Assembly (NCBI RefSeq): GCF_019704135.1
Contig: NZ_AP024355.1
Location: 4,533,034 to 4,597,033 of the forward strand
Direction of reading: 5' to 3'
Length of the DNA: 64,000 nucleotides
Source: Desulfuromonas versatilis
GTDB lineage: Bacteria > Desulfobacterota > Desulfuromonadia > Desulfuromonadales > NIT-T3
The notes under the pieces are model-generated. The model did no database searches and was not told where the DNA came from. It was given only the letters and a program-made list of their open reading frames with translations. The position numbers and the translations under genes are program-made. This document shows, in pieces, positions 1-7,712 of this stretch; positions within the stretch are counted from its first letter, which is position 1, and the number at the start of each line of letters is the position of its first letter.

Positions 1-28
1 AAATTAGCCCGATTTTATCTTTTTGGAT

Positions 29-56
29 TTGACAAAACAGCGTTATCGGTGATAAT
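29..56 (+). promoter_or_regulatory. sigma70-like promoter of the multiheme cytochrome gene
   Basis: A perfect TTGACA at 29-34 is followed after 16 bases by GATAAT at 51-56 (five of six to consensus); TAATAA at 53-58 with an 18-base spacer is an overlapping alternative. It lies about 190 bases before the cytochrome start at 248, leaving a long leader that I could not assign to a known riboswitch. No other gene on the plus strand could use it. Confidence 0.6.
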
Positions 57-247
57 AAGCGTGCTTTACTGACTGGCTGCTGGATTAAGCAACAGAATTT
101 GCGCTTCACGGAACACCTGTTCCGCCTTCCCTCACTGGTTTCTTCAGCAAATGCTGCCCCGGTCCCGCCGCCGGCAGTCCGCTTGCCGTCATCCACTGCA
201 CCTGAAGCCGCACCATTCCAAAAAAGAACAGAAAAGGGACAAGTCAA

Positions 248-1702
248 ATGAAAAGCTTAACGGACATTCTCGGCGCGTTTACCCGGGGCATCGCGCGAAG
301 CAGGGTTTCCTTGATCGGTGCCATGATGGTCACCGTCATCACCCCGTTCCTGCTCGGGGCCATTTTCTACGACCTGATCTGGCACATCGGCAACACCTAT
401 GTCGCCGCGATCATTTACATGGTCCTGGGTCCGGCGTTCATCGGCGGCCTGGTGCTGGTGTTCCTCGGGCTGTTTTTCTTCAAAGGCAGGGAGGAGGTAC
501 GCCTCTTCACCCTGGAGTACCTGCGCGACTACTTCAACGACCCCTCGAAGTTCAGCAAGATGCGCAAGCTGGTCTTTTTCGCAGTCTTCCTGTCCTGCAT
601 CAACCTGTTCGTCATGGGGCTTCTCGCTTACCGCGGCTACCACTACATGGAATCGGTCGGCTTCTGTGGCCAGTTTTGTCATACCGTGATGAACCCCGAA
701 CACACTGCCTACAGCAACTCGCCCCACTCCCGCGTGGCCTGCGTTGAGTGCCACATCGGTGCCGGCGCGACCTGGTTCGTGAAATCGAAAATCTCCGGCG
801 CCCGCCAGTTGTTCGCGGTGGCCCTGGACACCTATCCGCGTCCCATCCAGGTCCCGGTGCACGGCCTGCGCCCGGCGCGGGAAACCTGCGAGGAATGCCA
901 CCGGCCCGAGAAGTTCCACGGCGAAAAGCTGGTGGTCAGGGACAAGTTCCGCGAAGACGAGGCCAACACCCACGTGCAGACCGTGCTGCTGATGAAGATC
1001 GGCTCCGCCGGCGACCGCGCCAAGAGTTCCCACGGCATCCACTGGCACGTGGCACCGGAAAACCGGATCACCTACAAGGCCTCGGATCACAGCCGCATGG
1101 TCATCCCCGAGGTCACCCTGCACAAGCAGGACGGCACCCAGGTGGTCTTCAGATCCGATGATGCCGATGATCTGTTGGCCGAGGCCGGCGAACATGGCGA
1201 GGTGCGGGAAATGGACTGCATCGACTGCCACAACCGCCCCACCCACATCTATCTGCCCGCGGACGTGGCGGTCGACAACAAGATCCTCTCCGGCGAGATC
1301 GCCCAGGAGCTCCCCTTCATCAAGAAGATGGCCATGGAAGTGGTGACCCGGGAATACGCCTCCCAGGAAGAGGCCAAATCGGCTATCGCCACTGATCTGA
1401 ACAACTATTACCAGAAGAACTATCCCGACTTGGTGCAGCAGAAGCAGGCGGTTCTGGAAAGGTCCATCGCCGCGGTACAGGCGGCGTATGCCGAAAACGT
1501 CTTCCCCGAGATGAACATCAAATGGGGAACCTACACCAACCACATCGGCCACATGGAAGACGGGGGCTGCTTCCGCTGCCACGATGAAAGCCACGAGTCC
1601 CCCGGCGGCGAAGTGGTCTCCCAGGATTGCGACACCTGCCACACCATCCTCGCCGAGGAAGAGGAGAATCCCGAAGTTCTCGACCTCCTGCGGGGCCAGT
1701 AA
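248..1702 (+). CDS. NapC/NirT-family multiheme c-type cytochrome, inner-membrane anchored
   Basis: A 484-residue membrane-anchored cytochrome expected to take electrons from the quinol pool and pass them to periplasmic carriers, like ImcH/NrfH/NapC relatives in metal-reducing bacteria. Three hydrophobic segments occupy about residues 20-45, 50-78 and 108-130. Haem c motifs follow: one CX3CH at 140-145 (CGQFCH) and five CXXCH at 165, 214, 324, 441 and 461, so six likely haems. The first motif is followed by TVMNPE and a conserved-looking aromatic stretch, as in NapC/NirT proteins. The start has a purine-rich AAAAGGGA about 7 bases upstream. It is monocistronic: a promoter lies at 29-56 and a strong terminator directly follows. 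The family is known; the redox partner is not determinable here. A close match to ImcH is possible but ImcH is described with seven haems. Confidence 0.9.
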   Translation: MKSLTDILGAFTRGIARSRVSLIGAMMVTVITPFLLGAIFYDLIWHIGNTYVAAIIYMVLGPAFIGGLVLVFLGLFFFKGREEVRLFTLEYLRDYFNDPSKFSKMRKLVFFAVFLSCINLFVMGLLAYRGYHYMESVGFCGQFCHTVMNPEHTAYSNSPHSRVACVECHIGAGATWFVKSKISGARQLFAVALDTYPRPIQVPVHGLRPARETCEECHRPEKFHGEKLVVRDKFREDEANTHVQTVLLMKIGSAGDRAKSSHGIHWHVAPENRITYKASDHSRMVIPEVTLHKQDGTQVVFRSDDADDLLAEAGEHGEVREMDCIDCHNRPTHIYLPADVAVDNKILSGEIAQELPFIKKMAMEVVTREYASQEEAKSAIATDLNNYYQKNYPDLVQQKQAVLERSIAAVQAAYAENVFPEMNIKWGTYTNHIGHMEDGGCFRCHDESHESPGGEVVSQDCDTCHTILAEEEENPEVLDLLRGQ

Positions 1703-1711
1703 TTCCAAAGC

Positions 1712-1746
1712 AAAAGCCCACCGGCGCGAGCCGGTGGGCTTTTTTC
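1712..1746 (+). terminator. intrinsic terminator after the cytochrome gene
   Basis: A perfect 11-bp stem (1715-1725 with 1730-1740), GCGA loop, A-run before and T-run after (1740-1745), beginning ten bases after the cytochrome stop. The flanking A and T runs make it usable from both strands. Confidence 0.9.
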
Positions 1747-1756
1747 TTGCCAACGA

Positions 1757-1792
1757 AAAAGACCCTTCGCCAGTTTCGCGAGGGGTCTTTTC
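1757..1792. terminator. second, bidirectional terminator hairpin
   Basis: A hairpin of about 14 bp (1757-1770 with 1779-1792) with one wobble pair, A-run on the left and T-run on the right. It lies ten bases beyond the first terminator. On the minus strand it would end transcription that crosses the structured stretch at 1797-1930. Confidence 0.75.
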
Positions 1793-1796
1793 AGGT

Positions 1797-1930
1797 CAGC
1801 CGGAAGCTTATCGAGCCCGGCTTCTCCACCCTGCGGAGCAGGGCGACGATTGCCCCCGTTTCGGGGGCCAGGCAACCTATGTCTTTATGTATGCGGCTAT
1901 GACTTAGGTTCCTCCTTTCTCTTTGCTTTA
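1797..1930 (-). other. structured intergenic stretch, possible small RNA or 3' leader of unknown class
   Basis: The 280 bases between the convergent cytochrome and fabH genes hold no credible ORF. Reading the minus strand, successive hairpins can form: an AACCTA/TAGGTT stem near 1868-1912, a GC-rich stem with a three-base loop near 1851-1867, CCCTGC/GCAGGG near 1829-1843, and AGCCGG/CCGGCT with an inner stem near 1799-1823, followed by the terminator at 1757-1792. The order of stems then a terminator suggests a minus-strand RNA. I compared it by eye with GEMM/cGAMP, cobalamin, TPP, SAM, glycine and 6S consensus features and none fits. Strand and boundaries are inference. Confidence 0.35.
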
Positions 1931-1982
1931 CATTGTAACCCCGCCGAGCCGAAAGGCAAGCCCTGGGGATAGTTTTCCCGGT

Positions 1983-2972
1983 TCAGCAGCGCATCAGCCC
2001 GGCTGCCCAGGTAAAGCCACCGCCGAAGGTGACCATCGCCACCAGGTTGCCTGGCTGAAGCACCCCGCTTCGCCGCGCTTCGTCGAAGGCAATGGGAATG
2101 GAGGCCGCGGAAGTGTTGCCATAACGTTCGACGTTGACGTAGACCCGTTCCTGGGGCATGTCGAAACGCTTGGACACCGCTTCAATGATGCGCAGGTTGG
2201 CTTGATGGGGGATCAGCAGGTCGATATCCCCGGCGGCAATCCCTGCTTCTTCAAGCACTCGGGTCAGCGCCTCGGTCATGGAGGTTACGGCATGGCGGAA
2301 AACCTCGCGCCCGTTCATGACGATGGAATTGAGCCGTTCCCGGACATTTTCCGGAGTCGGCGGATTGAGGCTGCCGCAACCGGGATTGTACAGCAGGCCG
2401 GAGTAGGCGCCGTCGCTGCGCAGGTAGCAGTGGAGCAGCCCCCGTTCGCCGTCGGAAGGCCCGAGAACGACAGCCCCGGCCCCGTCGCCGAACAGCACGC
2501 AGGTGTCCCGGTCCTCCCAGTTGACCATGGAGGTCAGTACATCGCCACCGATCACCAGGGCGCGTCGGTAACCGGCCGTAGTCATCAGGCCCTGGGCTAC
2601 CTGCAGGCTGTAGAGGAACCCCGAACAGGCCGCCGAAAGGTCGAAGGCGGTGGCCCTGCGCGCCCCCAGCCGGTCCTGCACCAGGCAGGCGGTGGCGGGA
2701 AATTTCATGTCTCCGGTGACCGTCCCGACAATGATCAGGTCGATCTCCTCGGCCGCCACCCCGGCATCGGCCAGGGCTCTCTGGGCGGCCGCGGTGGCCA
2801 GTTCCGAAAGGCCGACGCCCGGCTCGACGATGCGGCGCTCCCGGATGCCGGTCCGGGAGAGAATCCACTGATCGGTAGTGTCAACCATTTTTTCCAGGTC
2901 AGCGTTGGTCAGGACCTTCTCTGGAACCGCCCGCCCTGAGCCCAGAACCATGACCTGAGGCTTTTTTGTCAT
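1983..2972 (-). CDS. fabH: beta-ketoacyl-ACP synthase III
   Basis: A 329-residue condensing enzyme that joins acetyl-CoA (or another starter acyl-CoA) to malonyl-ACP to begin type II fatty acid synthesis in the cytoplasm. The thiolase-fold catalytic triad is visible: Cys116 in SAACSGFL, His256 in PHQANL and Asn286 in GNTSAAS. The N-terminus begins with the usual strand and a GxG turn. I chose the ATG at 2972 because GGGGAGG stands seven bases upstream and this gives near family length; a longer frame to 3032 adds 20 unconserved residues. It is not in the usual plsX-fabH-fabD cluster, so it may be a second paralogue with a different starter preference. It lies about 100 bases downstream of the MscS gene and could be read with it. 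Confidence 0.93.
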   Translation of the reverse strand: MTKKPQVMVLGSGRAVPEKVLTNADLEKMVDTTDQWILSRTGIRERRIVEPGVGLSELATAAAQRALADAGVAAEEIDLIIVGTVTGDMKFPATACLVQDRLGARRATAFDLSAACSGFLYSLQVAQGLMTTAGYRRALVIGGDVLTSMVNWEDRDTCVLFGDGAGAVVLGPSDGERGLLHCYLRSDGAYSGLLYNPGCGSLNPPTPENVRERLNSIVMNGREVFRHAVTSMTEALTRVLEEAGIAAGDIDLLIPHQANLRIIEAVSKRFDMPQERVYVNVERYGNTSAASIPIAFDEARRSGVLQPGNLVAMVTFGGGFTWAAGLMRC

Positions 2973-3072
2973 CCGTATCCTCCCCGCTTCGATTGGCTTC
3001 GCATCGGGGCAGGATAACACTTTCCGCACCACGGCTCAAGCAGAGGCGCATCGATCCGGCTTCGCCGGGGAA

Positions 3073-5562
3073 TCAGTCTTCCCTAGCCTCGGGCTCCTCG
3101 CCGCCGTCGGTCTCGGTGAACCTTGGCACCACCTCTTTCTCCTCCTCCGCGGCGACACCGGTCCGGGGAGTCTTGCCTCCCGCCCCCCAGGAGCGGGCCA
3201 GCAGCGCCTCGTCCACCGAGCGCAGATGCAGGTCGCGCTGGGGAAAGGGGATTTCCACCTGGCCATCGCGGAACCCCTGGTCGATAGCCTGGTTGAGCTC
3301 GCTGATGATGCGCAGGCGCCTGTTGATGTCGGTGACCCATACCCGCAGCTCGAAATCCAGGGAACTGTCCCCGAAACCCTTGAAAATCGGCGAAGGGGCA
3401 GGCTCCGAGAGCACGTCGGGATGCTGCACCGCCACTTCTTTGAGGATACTCAACACCAGCTTGACGTTGCTCCCGTAGGCCACCCCGACGGGAAGAACCA
3501 GGCGGGCAACTTGGGTCGAAAGGGTCCAGTTGGTGACTTTCTCGGAAATCAGTTGAGAATTGGGGACGATGATTTCCGACTGATCCAGGGTTTCCACGAT
3601 GGTGGAACGCAGCCCGATTTTGCGCACCCTGCCCCACTCGCTGTCGAGAACGATCATGTCTCCCACCTTGATGGGCCGCTCGAAGAGCAGGATGATGCCG
3701 CTGATGAAATTATTGACGATGTTTTGCAGGCCAAAGCCGATACCGATCCCGAAGGCCCCGGCGAGGACCGCGAAGTTTCTCAGCTCGAAACCGGCCAGGC
3801 TCATCGCCAGCAGAAAGCCGATAAAGACCAGCGAATAGTGGAGCAGTTTCTTGATCGCGTCGCGAACCCCCCGGTCAAATTCCCGCCGCGGGAAAATCTG
3901 CGTGTCCAGCACCGCCCTGATGAACCAGGAAAACACGATGGAGAAATACAGTACCACCCCAACCCAGAAGAGCATCTCCAGCGAAATGTTGATTTCGCCA
4001 ACGGCAAAACCCAGTCCCAGCAGCACTTTCCAGGCCTGGGCCGCCGAATCGAAAAGCCCCCAGACCACCAGCAGGTAGAGCAGCGCCAGGCCGATGAGGA
4101 CCGCCTCGAGAACCCCCTGCAGACGCCTGGTGAGCTCCGCCCCGAAGCGGCGAAAAAACGGCCTTTCCGCGACCCGGGGATGGGTCAGCAGGAACTCGAT
4201 CCCCCCTCTGCCGAGACGAATCGCCATGTAGGTGAAAAGAGCCAGGAACACCGTCCCTACGGAAGCCTCGATCAGTCGGGATGCCAGCAAGTTGAAGCCG
4301 GCGCACTGGGCGACCAGGGACAAACCGAGGATCAGGGCTCCGGCCTGCAGGACCTGGGCAAACCACCCACCCCGGCCCTGGTGAGCCCGCCTCTGGCGCA
4401 TCGCCAACCAGAGCAGCAGGGGAATACCCAACAGCGAGAGCAGGGCGAGGTAGATCCGGTAAAGAGGCTGGGGAAAGGAGATGATCTGCAGGCCGAGGGA
4501 GAGCACCACCAGGAATGCCAACAGATAGACCATGAAGATCTTGCGGGGATTGCGCAGCAGTCCGGCCACCAGCACCGACGCGGCCAGCGCCCCCAGGACG
4601 CCGGAGAACAGCCGCCAGAGCGCCGGCGGGCTCGAGTAGAGGGGGTTCAGGGCCGCCTGGGCGACAAAGATCCCCGTCGCCCAGGGATGGCGGGTGATAA
4701 ACTGCCACTCGGGGGTAACATCCGGCCGGCGCCGATGGCGGATGATCAGCGGCGAGAGGGTCAGCACAATCAGCACCTGCATCGCCAGAAGCCATCCGTT
4801 TTCCTGCCAGAACAGCCGGTCCACCGGGCGCACCCGCAGAACCCCGGCTTTCACCGCCGCCCAGAGTTCGGCAGTGAACTGGCGGTAGAAATCGCGGTCG
4901 GCGAAGGAGGGCGAGGTTTTCTTAAAGGTCTGACCGCGCAGTGCATTGAGGTGACCGCTGATGATGTTGAGGCGGTCGAGGGCTCGTGCCTGCACGTCGA
5001 TGATTTCTTTCTGCAGTCCCACCAGCGGGGCGTTGCTCTCGGCGAGCCCCTTCTGGGCCTGGGCTATGAGCTTGCCGGCTTCGCTGAAGGCCTCGAGCGA
5101 AAACTCCTGCTCTAAAGCCTGCAGCTGAGCCTTCCATTCCTGCCAGAACTTCTCCTTGCCGAGCCAATCCTTGCGCAGCTGCTCCATTTCGGCAAGGCGC
5201 CGGGAGAGATCGTCGAGGACCTTGCCGATGGCATCCCGCTGCTCCACCAAATCGCCGCGCACTTCCTGCAGGCGGTCGAAGCTCCACCCGGCCGGATCAC
5301 CGGTGTCGGTCATCCGCTTGCCGATCTCCTGCTGGCGCTGCTCAAGGGCCTGGAGCTGTCTCCGAAACTCGGCGGAGTCGCGGATCTGCGCCAGGCGCAA
5401 CTCGAGATTCAGCCCCTGCTCCCGCAGTTGGGCCAGCCGGGGGATGACCTCGACCACCCCCGGAAGGGCTGCCGCCTCAGGCCCTTGGGCGACGGGCTCC
5501 TGGGCAAAGGCGGCGGCGCCAATCACCACCAGGCTCCACAGGGTCAACAACAGCTGAGCCAT
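3073..5562 (-). CDS. large MscS-family mechanosensitive ion channel
   Basis: An 829-residue protein of the MscK/large-MscS type, which opens on membrane tension to release solutes during hypo-osmotic shock. A signal peptide (MAQLLLTLWSLVVIGAAAFA) precedes a periplasmic coiled-coil region to about residue 240, rich in Q, E, L and R. Several membrane helices follow, and then the conserved MscS core near residue 600-780: the pore helix with GAFGIGIGFGLQNIVNNF, then the beta domain with FERPIKVGDMI and later VPNSQLIS. The tail is acidic and low in complexity. The start at 5562 has AAGGAGG four to six bases upstream; an in-frame ATG at 5592 is less well placed. The gene is followed by fabH with a gap of about 100 bases. 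The substrate is not selective in this family. Confidence 0.92.
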   Translation of the reverse strand: MAQLLLTLWSLVVIGAAAFAQEPVAQGPEAAALPGVVEVIPRLAQLREQGLNLELRLAQIRDSAEFRRQLQALEQRQQEIGKRMTDTGDPAGWSFDRLQEVRGDLVEQRDAIGKVLDDLSRRLAEMEQLRKDWLGKEKFWQEWKAQLQALEQEFSLEAFSEAGKLIAQAQKGLAESNAPLVGLQKEIIDVQARALDRLNIISGHLNALRGQTFKKTSPSFADRDFYRQFTAELWAAVKAGVLRVRPVDRLFWQENGWLLAMQVLIVLTLSPLIIRHRRRPDVTPEWQFITRHPWATGIFVAQAALNPLYSSPPALWRLFSGVLGALAASVLVAGLLRNPRKIFMVYLLAFLVVLSLGLQIISFPQPLYRIYLALLSLLGIPLLLWLAMRQRRAHQGRGGWFAQVLQAGALILGLSLVAQCAGFNLLASRLIEASVGTVFLALFTYMAIRLGRGGIEFLLTHPRVAERPFFRRFGAELTRRLQGVLEAVLIGLALLYLLVVWGLFDSAAQAWKVLLGLGFAVGEINISLEMLFWVGVVLYFSIVFSWFIRAVLDTQIFPRREFDRGVRDAIKKLLHYSLVFIGFLLAMSLAGFELRNFAVLAGAFGIGIGFGLQNIVNNFISGIILLFERPIKVGDMIVLDSEWGRVRKIGLRSTIVETLDQSEIIVPNSQLISEKVTNWTLSTQVARLVLPVGVAYGSNVKLVLSILKEVAVQHPDVLSEPAPSPIFKGFGDSSLDFELRVWVTDINRRLRIISELNQAIDQGFRDGQVEIPFPQRDLHLRSVDEALLARSWGAGGKTPRTGVAAEEEKEVVPRFTETDGGEEPEARED

Positions 5563-5797
5563 GGCCCCTCCTTGGAGAAAAAAACCTTTCAATGTAATTC
5601 TGAAACATCACGGCAGGTTGTCAATGCGGCCCGCTGAGACCGGCTCGGCAAACCCGTGGGGATCGCGCAAAGGATCGGCCTTTCCCGTTCGTGGAAGAAA
5701 CCTCGAGCGGGCTGCCTCGCTGGGCCTGCGCACCCAACTGCTCAGCGACAAGGAAGGACTCTGGGAAGCATTGGCTGAATTGCTGCAAAGGAGGCAA

Positions 5798-5822
5798 CGT
5801 GCCCGGCAAGTCGCCGGGCACG
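5798..5822 (-). terminator. inverted repeat downstream of the diheme peroxidase, weak terminator
   Basis: A perfect 10-bp GC-rich stem (5798-5807 with 5813-5822) lies 15 bases past the peroxidase stop on the minus strand. The following sequence is T-rich only in part (TTGCCTCCTTT), so intrinsic termination is plausible but not strong. The remaining bases of 5563-5837 show no gene. Confidence 0.5.
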
Positions 5823-5837
5823 CTGCGGACGAAGAGG

Positions 5838-6881
5838 TCAGGAACCCAGCTCGGGGCGGGGGGTTGCGATGCGCTGAGCGGGAAGAACCGGATGCAGCAC
5901 CTGGGGCTGCTCGCCGGTAAGGGCGTCCAGGAATTCCGCCAGATGGTCGATTTGACCCTGGTCCAACTTGATCCCCAGCTGGGCCGATCCCATGATCGTC
6001 ACCGCGTCACGCAGGCTCCATACTTTTCCCGAGTGGAAGTAGGGTGGGCTGAGGGCCACGTTGCGCAGGGAGGGTGAACGAAAGACATACTGGTCGCTGG
6101 CGGTATTGGTGACCTTGAAGCGGCCGGGATCGTCCTTGGGCAGGATTTCGCCGCCGGGGTTTTCCACGACACCAAACGGAAAATACCCGTTGCCGCCGAC
6201 GTTCACTCCATTGTGGCAGCTGCCGCAGCCCTTGTTCATGAACAGCCCCAGCCCCTCCAGCTGTGAGGCGGACAGGGCCTTGGCATCCCCCCGCAGATAG
6301 CGATCGAAGGGGGCGTTGGGGGTGATCAGGGTCGCCTCGAAGGCCTCGATGGCCATGGCCATATTGTCAAAGGTTACCGGCTCGGCCTCCTTGGCGAAGA
6401 CCTTTTTGAACACGGCGACGTACTCCGGCAGGCTCTTGAGAGTGGCGACCACCTGCTCCGGGGTGTTGTTCATCTCCACCGAGGCCTGAACCGGCCCCTT
6501 GGCCTGCTCGGCCAGGTCCTTGGCCCTGCCGTCCCAGAACTGGGCGGTGTTGAATACCGCGTTGAAGGTCGTCGGCGCGTTGCGCGGCCCCTTTTGCCAG
6601 CCATGCCCCACCGAAGTTTCCTGCAGGTCGACCCCGGCCAACCCTACGTTGTGGCAGGTCTGGCAGCTGATCAGCCCGGAGGCCGAAAGGCGGGGTTCGA
6701 AGTACAGCATCCTGCCGAGCTCCACCTTCTCTGGGGAGGCCGGGTTGTCCTTGAGCGCCGGAGGAGAGGTCGGCAAGGGTTTGAACATCCCCTGCGCCCG
6801 GGTCAGCAGATCCGTTTCGCTCCAGGCGCTCGCCGCAATCAGCACCACTCCGGTCATCACCGCAAGAATCCGTCCTCGCAT
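5838..6881 (-). CDS. periplasmic diheme cytochrome c peroxidase (MacA/CcpA type)
   Basis: A 347-residue exported enzyme that reduces hydrogen peroxide to water with electrons from periplasmic cytochromes. A signal peptide (residues 1-21, ending ASA-WSE) precedes two haem c sites, CQTCH near 74 and CGSCH near 219. The loop HGWQKG holds the His expected to ligate the peroxidatic haem in the oxidised resting form, SVEMNN supplies a catalytic-type Glu, and TIMGSAQLG a Met of the electron-transfer haem. These features fit bacterial diheme peroxidases that need reductive activation. Its length equals that of Geobacter MacA, which has also been proposed to act in metal reduction. GGGAGG stands ahead of the start. 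The gene seems monocistronic, since a hairpin follows it and the next upstream gene ends about 95 bases away. Confidence 0.92.
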   Translation of the reverse strand: MRGRILAVMTGVVLIAASAWSETDLLTRAQGMFKPLPTSPPALKDNPASPEKVELGRMLYFEPRLSASGLISCQTCHNVGLAGVDLQETSVGHGWQKGPRNAPTTFNAVFNTAQFWDGRAKDLAEQAKGPVQASVEMNNTPEQVVATLKSLPEYVAVFKKVFAKEAEPVTFDNMAMAIEAFEATLITPNAPFDRYLRGDAKALSASQLEGLGLFMNKGCGSCHNGVNVGGNGYFPFGVVENPGGEILPKDDPGRFKVTNTASDQYVFRSPSLRNVALSPPYFHSGKVWSLRDAVTIMGSAQLGIKLDQGQIDHLAEFLDALTGEQPQVLHPVLPAQRIATPRPELGS

Positions 6882-6974
6882 TACCTGCCTCCCTGGGTTG
6901 AGTTGATGGACGTGAGCCCCCTGGCCGCTTGCCGGGGGCTCGGCAGGTTAAAAATATCTCACGGCGACTGATTG

Positions 6975-7712
6975 TCAAGACACTCTGCGCTTCCTCACCT
7001 CCAGCACCCCGACGAGGGTGTGCAGCAGCCCCTCCTGGAGCTGTTCCCAAAGTGGGCCGTCGAGTACCGGGATGCGCTGGTTGACCTCCAGCTCGATCCC
7101 CAGGTAGCGATCCGGGGGCAGGTTCCGCCGCAGATGGGTGACCAGGGCGTCGGAAGCCCCCCGGTAGGGGTAGTTGCGCCGCACCCGCCAGCCGCCGGCC
7201 AGTTCGGCCAACTGCTGCTGCCAGGCCAGGCAGAATTCGCGCTCCAGGGGGCGGCGCGGATCGTAGAGCAGGCCGAGATCGGCGTTGCGCAGCCTGCCGT
7301 GCAATTCGGGGGTGAAGGAATGGATCGAGAGGTGCAGACAGCCCCCCGCCCCGGCAAGTTCGCCGGCGAGCCGCTCCACCCGCCGCCGGTAGGGATGGTA
7401 GTAGCGCTCGAGCAGCTTTTCACGCTCGGTCTCCGCCAGAGGCTTGGTGATGAAGCTGAAAAGCGTGGGGCTGTGCCGGGAGCGGTTCAAATCGACCAGC
7501 AGTCGGGTCACCTCGGCGGCCGCCAGCGGGGCGCCCAGCCCCTCGGCCAGCCTCCGGGCCAGGGGCAGGATGCCGATGTCGTAACCACGGTGGGTCTGCA
7601 GCAGCGCCTGGTGGCCGGCAAACAGCTGGCGGTACTCGCCCGGGACCTGGTTGCCGCCGTGTTCACAGCTGATCAACAGCGAGAAGGGTTCAGGGGACAA
7701 AGGGCCTCCCAT
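6975..7712 (-). CDS. N-formylglutamate amidohydrolase family protein
   Basis: A 245-residue zinc-type hydrolase of the family that cleaves N-formylglutamate to glutamate and formate. The N-terminal FSLLISCEHGGNQVP motif contains the Glu-His pair typical of this family, LVDLNRSR follows near residue 80, and LHLSIHSFTPEL supplies another His-containing active-site motif. It is the last gene of a four-gene cassette with a GCS2-like ligase, an ATP-grasp ligase and a C39-like peptidase, so histidine catabolism is an unlikely role; it may instead trim or hydrolyse an amide product of the ligases. The start is uncertain: ATG at 7712 overlaps the upstream gene by 23 bases, ATG at 7748 by 59, and a TTG at 7700 has GGGAGG just ahead. 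The tail (EVRKRRVS) is basic. Confidence 0.85.
   Translation of the reverse strand: MGGPLSPEPFSLLISCEHGGNQVPGEYRQLFAGHQALLQTHRGYDIGILPLARRLAEGLGAPLAAAEVTRLLVDLNRSRHSPTLFSFITKPLAETEREKLLERYYHPYRRRVERLAGELAGAGGCLHLSIHSFTPELHGRLRNADLGLLYDPRRPLEREFCLAWQQQLAELAGGWRVRRNYPYRGASDALVTHLRRNLPPDRYLGIELEVNQRIPVLDGPLWEQLQEGLLHTLVGVLEVRKRRVS

Noticed and set aside
257-1753. 498-residue minus-strand frame opposite the cytochrome gene
   Set aside because: It is the reverse-frame shadow of a gene with six haem motifs; its translation is low-complexity His/Gly/Val with no family motif or ribosome site.
1797-1930. GEMM/cGAMP-type riboswitch near a multiheme cytochrome
   Set aside because: Such riboswitches are common before cytochrome genes in this group, but this stretch lies downstream of the gene and the tetraloop-receptor and conserved A/G positions are missing.
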